From an uncultured Chthonomonas sp. (GTDB lineage Bacteria > Armatimonadota > Chthonomonadetes > Chthonomonadales > CAJBBX01), in NCBI GenBank assembly GCA_903885605.1, contig CAISJD010000181.1, positions 1 through 53,885 on the forward strand: a stretch of DNA of 53,885 nucleotides. Direction: 5' to 3'. Below, in pieces: positions 43,701 through 49,992 of this stretch. Position numbers and translations under genes: made by a program. Every line of letters starts with the position of its first letter. Positions within the stretch are counted from its first letter, which is position 1. The notes below the pieces were generated by a model. The model was given only the letters and a program-made list of their open reading frames with translations, was not told the origin of the DNA and did no database searches.

Positions 43701-43888
43701 CTGAGGCCAAGATATCGCTCTTGACCCGTATGCGGGGCCAGGTTCGGTCCATCGGCGGGACGTATGAAGAAGCCGGGCTGTACTGCGAGCGTGAGGACTG
43801 CTGTAGTTGGATAGGCAAAGATGCCCGCGAGGCGGCTCAGAACGGATGGCGCTGCTTCGCCGGCGGGCACGACTGTGCACCAAACTGA
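40769..43888 (+). CDS. Tubulin/FtsZ-superfamily (Tubulin_2-like) GTPase, large
   Basis: A 1039-aa soluble protein. The N-terminal Rossmann strand TLVVGLGSSGSEVCDTIARRI (about 10-30) and a modified tubulin signature GGTCSGT at 183-189 (FtsZ/tubulin: GGGTGSG) with DFGYIIRSLL after it identify the tubulin-like GTPase fold. PLPT (about 214-217) and downstream helices fit the same domain. A long, mostly helical region (about 330-960) has no recognisable family. The last 37 residues hold five Cys and a His (C1006, C1011, C1012, C1029, H1034, C1036), a probable zinc site. AAGGAG precedes the ATG. It is followed 87 bp later by the stator-like gene. It may polymerise or switch with GTP; that is inference. 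Confidence 0.78.
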   Translation: MAETLTVAKTLVVGLGSSGSEVCDTIARRIKWEYGGIAKTPWVRFLCVETEAGKILHNLPSSDLVALTISPLEYSQVTQFLPAYDEAIGLRDWADRETIAEVEGSAVSDGAGNRRMVGRLALLFPKNYQAVHNALEGRLNQLRGLKSPDAKEALGKLADGTEPQVVFSNAQQLRVFVVGSLCGGTCSGTVSDFGYIIRSLLHPEERTVGVFTLPLPTLTAHDVPRAERFKKNAYTALTELNHYSRMGVVEKPDIRLGGKVIKTSAERPYGAPFLVTPSNSSSDAIRKMHSSVADRIFLNVFVPQVDSFSKLVDAGISDRNGHAHVFCTFGLSSLEFPKYQVIDACAKKLLLKAIRGWRLAAQDAAAAKGTLYGAGFDPKEVKALLLRTDKGQDISVVVGDLISKIVDTAVRSPQEAQTLLASLRAAFTPNASSTVLSGGLAPGCAPAWCSDRVDEAVEHVASRLRSHIEVTLLTANGLSATRDLLAQAKDTIGVWRTLKATSAKAYEETTNTALNALEGGGPGCLALWKRKERADRIGALRTALHEERDAHLEALWRGSVAGESGVAARLAPEVIDIWKRHSSLWDRTGHMVDRLDREVSELSQTEPADVNGKTIFDADRDTGTVALRYKKEIEGQKLPKETVENAEVRLAADVLTTWTDLPGQLFPGAEPDWLAESVDPTGELVPRKKDEALMDRARTSFLKLMGESVIGQQGPQFDAWLGEAMNAMRPSVHVDDALAQEGQVSPISRRYMVFIPEVSGREKIWEVLVAKGAPSSLEVHVSPDPSRILFLTEFHRFPLYAVPSVVAQQGSLAQANCNEFPWFFTRKDVYWTGLSREEHDRLEQAEELIVVALLLRKLIPQGGSLRFPIAATQLGAPETVELPYSVRAAAHALNPHQAWGAAKGSKFSHKLAALEDLVNVERKLVSSLAFVQTIRSAFNSGTANEVPEFSDLAPTVFQRYCSRSEELYKAYREVFPPSEAKISLLTRMRGQVRSIGGTYEEAGLYCEREDCCSWIGKDAREAAQNGWRCFAGGHDCAPN

Positions 43889-43975
43889 GCGTGATTGGTA
43901 GGTGTCGTGATTCCGCTCGCACCGTGGCACGGAATACCTGTTCGCCGAGCCTGCTGAACAGAGAGAGAACCTGAT

Positions 43976-45712
43976 ATGGCGTCGATAGCTTTTCTTGTGC
44001 CGAGTTTGCAGGCGGCGCCGTTTGTCGTGATGGCGTTCGCGGTTCTGGTCTATGCGTGGCACAGGGCTAGCCTGTTGCGGCAGTCCCTGATGGAAGTCGG
44101 TCTGGGGGACCGTGAGGAGTTCGCGAGCATACAAACTACGCGACCAGGCATTGTTGCCCGCATCGCCGCTCAGCCTAGACCAGTCTGGTTGCTCACGCAC
44201 ATGGTTGTGGCCCTCCACAGAATGCCCAGCCCCGACCTGCGCTTTGCCGTCGAGGCTGCGTTCTCCAGCTACCACACTGCGGTGGGCCATCTTCGGTCGC
44301 TGCCCAGCCTCTGCATGCTCCTCGGCCTGATCGGGACGGTTGTGGGCCTGAGCATGGCTGTGGGCGCCATGGGGCCGCAGGTGATCAAGGCGGCCAACAG
44401 CAGTGATGTCGGTGTGCTCGCCACGACGATTGCTGGTCAGGTCACGGAGTTCAAGACGGCCTTCACGAGCACATTGTGGAGTCTAATCTTTGCAGTTATT
44501 ACGTTCCTGCTTGGTCAGCGTGCTGCCCGCGAAGTCCATGCGTGTACGACTGCTGCCCGAGCCTACGTGCTCGCTGAGGTCGTGCCTCACGTCGTCCCGC
44601 CCTCGCTGCAGGTGTCACTCGACAAGGTGCGCGAGACACTGAACGAGATCGGCGAGGCGACCATGCGGACGACACAGGATATGGCGGCTGCGGCAAGGCC
44701 ACTGGCGGACCAGGTCCGTAGCCTGACGACTGCCACCGACGCCTCAACCAAGAACTTCGAGACTGCATCACGGACGCTTATGTCAAGCGCCACATCAATG
44801 CAGCGCAATCTGTTGCAGCTGTCTGACCTGCAAACCGAAATCAGAACCCAACTACAGGGAGTGCAGGACACCTTCAGGCAGGAGCTTGAGAAGGTCGTAA
44901 GGGCCCAGGGCACTGCTCTGACAGGGTTCACAAAGCGCGCGGATGAGGTCGCCAATCGGCTCTTCGACACTCAGCATGCGCTCTCTACAGGCAGTAGCGC
45001 GATCATCGTCAGGCTCACCGAGGTCAGTGACCTGTTCATCGGCGCCACGCGGCAGTTCAAGGAGGCTGCCGACCGGTTCGACGCGATGTCGCGGGAGGTC
45101 GGCCGGCAGGCCTACGAAGGGCTGGAGGCGCGCGGCTGGCAGATCGCTGAGGCCCTGGGCGAGACGCGGAAGGCCGTCACCGACGTGAGCCGCGACCTCA
45201 ACTACGTGGTGCAGCAGCTAGGTGAGCTGATGGGCCGCCTTAATCCCCAGCTGCTACCTTCTGAGGAGTGGCAACGTCTGCGCGGCGCGCTCGAGTCGGT
45301 AGTGGCTGTCGGTGAGCTGTTCTCCGAGGAGGAGAGCCGCCTGCGCGACACGCTGGCAAGCCAGGTCGGTGGTTTCGACGCGGCAACTCAGGCATTGTCG
45401 GCGGTGCCGCAGAGCCTGGCAGCGGGTCTTCGTTCATTCAGTCACAGCACCGACGGCGCGGCCGCCCATCTGGCTCTTGCCGCGCAGCGTATGCACGAGA
45501 CCTCCACGGCGCTGATGTTGGGCCCAGCGCAGTTCGCTGCGACGATGCAGTCGGCCGCCGCCTCGATCGAGGGCGCAACGGTGGCGCTCACGGAGAGGCT
45601 GGCTTCTGGCTTGACGCCGACCGGCGCTGAAGGTGAGCCCGCGGCCGCCGTGCCCGACATGAACGCGGCCCCGGAGCAGAGCGGTCATGCCGACGGCGTC
45701 GCGCCGCAGTAG
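43976..45712 (+). CDS. MotA/ExbB/ZorA-like proton-channel protein with long helical tail
   Basis: A 578-aa inner-membrane protein. Three membrane helices lie at about 10-28, 108-130 (LPSLCMLLGLIGTVVGLSMAV, with Thr121) and 162-180 (TAFTSTLWSLIFAVITFLL). The second and third match the MotA/TolQ/ExbB channel core. After residue 185 about 390 residues form Ala/Gln/Thr-rich heptad-like helices (KNFETASRTLMSSATSMQ and so on), like the cytoplasmic tail of ZorA in Zorya anti-phage systems. The next gene encodes the MotB/ZorB-like partner. Five MotA-like and two MotB-like subunits per motor would be expected from the family. Confidence 0.85.
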   Translation: MASIAFLVPSLQAAPFVVMAFAVLVYAWHRASLLRQSLMEVGLGDREEFASIQTTRPGIVARIAAQPRPVWLLTHMVVALHRMPSPDLRFAVEAAFSSYHTAVGHLRSLPSLCMLLGLIGTVVGLSMAVGAMGPQVIKAANSSDVGVLATTIAGQVTEFKTAFTSTLWSLIFAVITFLLGQRAAREVHACTTAARAYVLAEVVPHVVPPSLQVSLDKVRETLNEIGEATMRTTQDMAAAARPLADQVRSLTTATDASTKNFETASRTLMSSATSMQRNLLQLSDLQTEIRTQLQGVQDTFRQELEKVVRAQGTALTGFTKRADEVANRLFDTQHALSTGSSAIIVRLTEVSDLFIGATRQFKEAADRFDAMSREVGRQAYEGLEARGWQIAEALGETRKAVTDVSRDLNYVVQQLGELMGRLNPQLLPSEEWQRLRGALESVVAVGELFSEEESRLRDTLASQVGGFDAATQALSAVPQSLAAGLRSFSHSTDGAAAHLALAAQRMHETSTALMLGPAQFAATMQSAAASIEGATVALTERLASGLTPTGAEGEPAAAVPDMNAAPEQSGHADGVAPQ

Positions 45713-45817
45713 ACGGCTGCCGACCTCGCTGTTGTCCACGCATCCTGATACCGGCAGTGTATTGCCGGCGACCGCCCGCACCCGAGCCGGCGGGCGCGCC
45801 AGGCGTGCCGGTCAGTA

Positions 45818-46480
45818 ATGGAAGGCCTGCCCTTGCACAACGAAGACGCCGACGCGACAATGAATCCATACATAGCTTTTACTGATATTTTTCTTAATGT
45901 TGCGCTTATCTTCGCGCTGCTGGCCCCGCTTGTCATGCTCCTCGGGAACAGGGGCTGGGAGGAGACGCGCTACAAGGAGTTCCAGAAGCAGCTGGAGGAG
46001 CGCGTCGTTGCCGATATCCCCAGTCGTACGAGACCAGTGAACGCGCCGCGCAATGATGCGCCGGGAGAGCAACGCTGGGTGTTTCGGAGTTCGGCGCTTT
46101 TCCCGAATGGTTCAACCAGATTGGCTCCACATGGCAGGGACACGCTACGAGCCTTCGCCAAGCTGCTGCTCGATCACGATAAGCTCTGGTGGCGGATCAG
46201 GGTTGAAGCGCATACCAGGCAGTCAGCAGCAGAACCCTCACTGGCCGAGGAGCGTGCGGCCATGACGCTCACTGCCGAGAGGGCCGTCGAGGTTACGATG
46301 TTCCTCTACGGGGAGTGCGGGATCACGCCCAACCGAGTGGTCCCGTCCGGGCGTGGGCACCAAGACCTGACCCCGTCGGTGCCTCGCGACTCGCCTGCCA
46401 ATGACCGAGTGGACTTGCTGGTCCTGCCTGCCACGGTCGGTCGCACCGGCGGTGCCCTTGCAGCCAACCCCGCGCGCTAG
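45818..46480 (+). CDS. MotB/ZorB-like protein with OmpA peptidoglycan-binding domain
   Basis: A 220-aa protein. One N-terminal membrane helix (AFTDIFLNVALIFALLAPLVML) carries Asp23, in the place of the essential protonatable Asp of MotB, ExbD and ZorB. The rest (about 75-210) is OmpA-like: FRSSALFPNGSTRL, RIRVEAHT, LTAERAVEVTMFLY, the GRGHQDLTPS loop and NDRVDLLVLP. It should anchor the stator to peptidoglycan. Ribosome sites are weak at both the ATG at 45818 and at Met15 (45860), and either may be used. It closes the operon; a 41-bp repeat follows 38 bp after the stop. Confidence 0.85.
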   Translation: MEGLPLHNEDADATMNPYIAFTDIFLNVALIFALLAPLVMLLGNRGWEETRYKEFQKQLEERVVADIPSRTRPVNAPRNDAPGEQRWVFRSSALFPNGSTRLAPHGRDTLRAFAKLLLDHDKLWWRIRVEAHTRQSAAEPSLAEERAAMTLTAERAVEVTMFLYGECGITPNRVVPSGRGHQDLTPSVPRDSPANDRVDLLVLPATVGRTGGALAANPAR

Positions 46481-46518
46481 CAGATCACACACGAATGGTG
46501 GCCTGCCAGTTCATCCAT

Positions 46519-46559
46519 CACCAGGTAGAACCGCCTGCGGGCCTCGGTTGCTGTGGCCG
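46519..46559. repeat. 41-bp direct repeat, right copy (island boundary)
   Basis: Exact match to 38455-38495. It sits between the ZorB-like stop and the RAYT stop, 57 bp from the latter. Either an attachment/recombination scar or a REP element mobilised by the adjacent RAYT would explain it. Confidence 0.9.
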
Positions 46560-46616
46560 TGGTCATGGCGCCTGGCGCCTCCGATCCAACCATTGTGGTC
46601 TGCGCGCCCGATCTGC

Positions 46617-47258
46617 CTACCCGCACCAGGCCGGCTCTGGTTCGTCCATCGAGGCCGCGGGGTTCTCGTGGTCAAAGGCCCATTGCATTGGGTTATCGAT
46701 GATGTACTGACGAATGCGGTTGAGATCATCTTCGTCTCGTATGATGTGTTCATAGTAGTTGCGTTGCCAGACGGGATGGCCATGAAGGTCTCTCGAAACA
46801 TTAATGCTCCGCGCCGAGAAGGTCTTGAACCCCCGCACGACCTCGGGCAGGCCATGTTGCCGCGGTGGGATCGCATCGACGGGCGCCGGGCCGTCTACGG
46901 TCTCGGTCGCTGCGGGACCCGGGGCAGCGCCGGCGGTCAGATGCGGCTGAACACCACCGGTCAGCACGATGACGGCATGCACATGGTTCGGCATCACGAC
47001 AAACGCGTCGAGGCGGACGTTGCCGTAATGGTCAGGCAGACCGCCCCATGTTGCCTGCACGATGATCCCCGCCTCGTTCAGACGCATAGCGCCGTCCACC
47101 AGATCGCCGAAGAGGCAGGTGCGGTTCCGTGTACAGATCGTCACGAAGTACGCGCCGGCATGTGCATAGTCGTATCCGCGCAAACGGATTGACCGCCGAC
47201 GGCGCGGTTCCGGGGTAGGGGCGGGTTTGAAACCCGCCCCTACGGTATCATCGACCAT
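46617..47258 (-). mobile_element. RAYT: REP-associated Y1 (IS200-like) transposase gene
   Basis: A 213-aa TnpA_REP protein. Residues 35-50 (AYFVTICTRNRTCLFG), the HUH motif at His92-x-His94 (MPNHVH) and the RNYYEHIIRDEDDLNRIRQYIIDNP C-terminus with candidate nucleophile Tyr168/169 are all typical. Single-domain RAYTs of this type excise and insert palindromic REP elements as single strands. The gene's first codons (VGAGFKPAP) are encoded by a perfect palindrome, and two more lie just upstream, so it is embedded in its own REPs. It is probably active or recently active. Confidence 0.92.
47215..47243. repeat. REP palindrome 1
   Basis: gtaggggcgggttt-g-aaacccgcccctac: 14-bp perfect arms around one base. 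It begins GTAG and ends CTAC, the usual signature of RAYT-linked REPs, and overlaps the RAYT start codons. Confidence 0.93.
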
Positions 47259-47295
47259 GGATGCCTCTCCCGCCGGGGATCATGGGCTCTGGTAT

Positions 47296-47315
47296 GGGGG
47301 CGGGTTTGAAACCCG
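47296..47315. repeat. Partial REP palindrome
   Basis: gggggcgggtttgaaacccg, the inner part of the same palindrome with its right arm cut short, immediately before a complete copy. It suggests successive insertions at one spot. Confidence 0.75.
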
Positions 47316-47316
47316 G

Positions 47317-47345
47317 GTAGGGGCGGGTTTGAAACCCGCCCCTAC
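47317..47345. repeat. REP palindrome 2, containing the GH36 stop codon
   Basis: A complete 29-bp copy identical to 47215-47243. The TAG stop of the GH36 gene (47342-47344, minus strand) lies inside its CTAC end, so the insertion set the gene's present C-terminus or landed exactly at it. Confidence 0.92.
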
Positions 47346-49966
47346 TTCCGCCGGTATCGGATGGCGAAGGCCTCGGGCGCTGTGACCGAGGTCAGGCGCA
47401 GGCCCTTGTCGGCCAGGTCGCGGCCGGTTGCGGTGGTCTCTGTGCCGTTGTCGAGGTTGCGGAGGATGTAGGTCGCCCTCCGGTCGATGCCCTTGAGCTT
47501 GAGGCGGATCTCGGCGTCGGGGCTTTCGTTGCGGCGGAAGGCCTGCACGGCGCCTTCGCCCTGCTCGGGCAGGTCGAACTGCCAGGCGATCCATGCCTTG
47601 GGGTCCTGGCTCGTGGGCGTCAGCGGGTAGTAGTCGCCGGTGTAGGTGCGGCTCAGGTCGCGCCAGGCGGCCAGGAGCTTGCGGAGGTGGTCGTAGTCCA
47701 GGTCCGGCTCCCGCACGTCAATACCGGAACCGAGGCTGGGCGCGGCGTTGCTCCAGAAGGCGTAGGGCTGCACGGGCGTCTTGCCGCCGCCGTAGTAGGG
47801 CGCGCCGTCGGAGGCCACGGTGCCGGTGCCGTGGTACGGCAGCCACATGGAGATGCCGTAGGTCATGCACTGGTGGCCGATGGCCTCGTAGGCGTAGTCG
47901 CTGCGCCAGAGCGGCACGGAGCGGCGCATGGTCTCCAGGTCGTTGCGGCGTCCGCCGGAGGCGCAGGAGTCGATGAGCATGTCCGGATGCCTCCGGCGCA
48001 GCTCATCCCAGTAGGCCAGGTAGCCCATGACATGCTTGATCTCGGTGATGCCCTGCCGGTCGGGTGCGTCGTTGGCGCGCCAGAAGCCCAGCGGGTCGAT
48101 GTTGAAGTCCTGCCGGTAGAGGCCGATGCCGTTGTCGGTGATGAGCTGGTCGACGTGCTCGACGAGCCACTTCCAGGCCTCGGGATTGCCCAGGTTCAGC
48201 AGCTTCTGCCCGCTGTCGGAGCCCTTGGCGCGCTGCGTGTGGAGCGCGAAGGCGGCCGCAACCGGCGCGGGTCCGGCGGGCATCCAGCCGTAGCTCCAGG
48301 GACCGGTCGGGTTCTTCTCATGCGAGAACCCCTTGGCGGCGTCGTAGACCTTGCCGTCGGGACCGGTGAGCGCTACCTCGAGGCCGGTGGAGTCGCACTG
48401 GTGCGTGCCGTTGCCCCAGCCCACCACGAAGTCCAGCGTTTCGCCAGCGGCCAGCGTGACGGTTCCGCCGTGCCGGGCCTCGCGACCCGCGCCGTTGAGG
48501 CCGATGAACCCGTCGAACAGCGGCTTGCCTGCCTGCAGCACGTGGACATCGGTGGTGGTCTTCTCGTCGATGCCCCGGAAGGCGGCCTCCAGGCGGTAGT
48601 CGCCGGCGGCGGGGCAGGTCCAGCGCACGACGCTGTACTCGCCCTTGGGGCCGGGGTGGAAGGAGAGGCGGCCGGGCTCCCAGAGGATGCCGGACATGCG
48701 GATGTCGCGGTCGGAGCTGTTGAAGGCCACGCCGGGGTCGGGTCCGCCGAGGTCGGAGCGCCAGGCCAGGAGGCCCGCCATGGCGTCGGCGCGGCCGGGG
48801 TCGGCGGAGAGGAGCCACTCAGGGTGCGTCTCATAGAGCCAGGTGCCGGGGGCCACGCGCTCGGGCTCGAACCAGACGAGGATGCGGCCGCCCTTGGACC
48901 GGGCCCGGTCGCTGATGGGCTTGAAGCCGCGCGGGAAGCGCTTGGGATCGACCTCCCAGGTGCCCACCTGCGGCCACCCCTGCTGCTGCACGTACCATCC
49001 GGCGTCCATCCACCAGTAGTCGAGCTTGAGGCCCAGCTCGGCGTAGCGGTCGATGTGCATGATCTGGTTCGCCTCATTGGCGCCGATCATCTCCTCGTAG
49101 GCCCGGGAGCTGCTGGCCACGAACTGCGGCGGCGGGAGCTTGCCGCCGGGCTTCGGCATGCTGTGGGTCCCCATCCAGCGGCGCCATAGGTTCTGCCCGC
49201 GCACCCAGTCCTCGCCCTTGCCGGCCTGCCACCAGAGGAGCGCCATGAGCGGCGAGCGGACCTCTTCGCCGGGGTGCAGCACGAAGTGCGTGAGCTCCTG
49301 CCCGGCACGGAGGCGCACCTCGCCGGGACCGGTGCGAGCGAACTCGGACGACCACTGGCCGGGCCAGCCAACGGCGGCGACGACCCCGCGACCGCCCCAC
49401 TCCAGGTTGAAGTAGGACATATCGGAGTTCGTGGGACGACCGCCGGCGGCGCCGATGCGCTTGACGGCCCCTGCGGGCAGCGGGGTGACGAGGGGGCTGT
49501 AGTCCGACTTGTTGGCGGGCGAGCCCACGTTGTGGTGCAGGATCGGGTCGCCGCCGGAGCCGGCGATGCCGACGTCGATGGACCGGATGTCCTGAAGCAG
49601 GGCCGTGTCGGCGCCGCCGGTGTTCTTGAACCAGAGGGTCCACTCAACCACCGGGTAGTCGGCATAGGCCACGGCCACACACCGCACCTGCAGGCCGGCG
49701 GCGGGATCGGTCCAGGTGGTGGTGGTTCGGGTGCGGCCGTCCTCCAGCTTCTCGGCCGAGCGCTTGCGCGGCCAGGCGGCCAGCAGCTGCGCCGAGGGTT
49801 TGCCGCCGTAGGTGAAGGAGAAGGGCGCCGCTTCCGCGCCGGACTGCAGGTGCGCGCGGGTCCAGCCCCGTGCAGCGGTCATCTCGGTCCGGCTGGGCGC
49901 CACGGCTTGCGACGAAACCGCCAGGCATGCCAGCAGGGCAAGCGCGATCACGAGGGTCGGGTTCAT
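47342..49966 (-). CDS. Secreted GH36-type alpha-galactosidase-like protein with inserted beta-sandwich
   Basis: An 874-aa exported protein (signal peptide 1-22, SSQAVA). An N-terminal beta-sandwich precedes the GH36 barrel: LDYWWMDAGWY, VWFEPERVAPGTWL, nucleophile Asp620 in YRQDFN, CASGGRRNDLETMRR, and acid/base Asp690 in WRSDY. Between the WFEPERV and YRQDFN strands about 150 extra residues form a carbohydrate-binding-like sandwich (FNSSDRDIRMSG to TGLEVAL), an unusual insertion within the barrel. AAGGAGGAG precedes the ATG. It is the second gene of an operon, 26 bp after the GH39-like gene. Release of alpha-linked galactose or a related sugar is expected; the exact linkage is unknown. Confidence 0.9.
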   Translation of the reverse strand: MNPTLVIALALLACLAVSSQAVAPSRTEMTAARGWTRAHLQSGAEAAPFSFTYGGKPSAQLLAAWPRKRSAEKLEDGRTRTTTTWTDPAAGLQVRCVAVAYADYPVVEWTLWFKNTGGADTALLQDIRSIDVGIAGSGGDPILHHNVGSPANKSDYSPLVTPLPAGAVKRIGAAGGRPTNSDMSYFNLEWGGRGVVAAVGWPGQWSSEFARTGPGEVRLRAGQELTHFVLHPGEEVRSPLMALLWWQAGKGEDWVRGQNLWRRWMGTHSMPKPGGKLPPPQFVASSSRAYEEMIGANEANQIMHIDRYAELGLKLDYWWMDAGWYVQQQGWPQVGTWEVDPKRFPRGFKPISDRARSKGGRILVWFEPERVAPGTWLYETHPEWLLSADPGRADAMAGLLAWRSDLGGPDPGVAFNSSDRDIRMSGILWEPGRLSFHPGPKGEYSVVRWTCPAAGDYRLEAAFRGIDEKTTTDVHVLQAGKPLFDGFIGLNGAGREARHGGTVTLAAGETLDFVVGWGNGTHQCDSTGLEVALTGPDGKVYDAAKGFSHEKNPTGPWSYGWMPAGPAPVAAAFALHTQRAKGSDSGQKLLNLGNPEAWKWLVEHVDQLITDNGIGLYRQDFNIDPLGFWRANDAPDRQGITEIKHVMGYLAYWDELRRRHPDMLIDSCASGGRRNDLETMRRSVPLWRSDYAYEAIGHQCMTYGISMWLPYHGTGTVASDGAPYYGGGKTPVQPYAFWSNAAPSLGSGIDVREPDLDYDHLRKLLAAWRDLSRTYTGDYYPLTPTSQDPKAWIAWQFDLPEQGEGAVQAFRRNESPDAEIRLKLKGIDRRATYILRNLDNGTETTATGRDLADKGLRLTSVTAPEAFAIRYRRK

Positions 49967-49992
49967 GGGTCTCCTCCTTGCACCGGCCGCCT

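Noticed and set aside
40769-43888. Calling the GTPase ftsZ
   Set aside because: The length (1039 aa), altered signature and accessory-island context do not fit the cell-division protein.
43976-46480. Calling the locus a Zorya type I, II or III system
   Set aside because: No helicase (ZorD), ZorC, HNH-type ZorE or ZorF/ZorG protein is encoded nearby; only the motor half resembles Zorya.
38455-47405. Simple tandem duplication of a segment of about 900 bp (both repeat pairs 8,064 bp apart)
   Set aside because: The 793 bp between the matching pieces do not align by eye (toxin-antitoxin on one side, RAYT and REPs on the other), so only the two short matches can be claimed.
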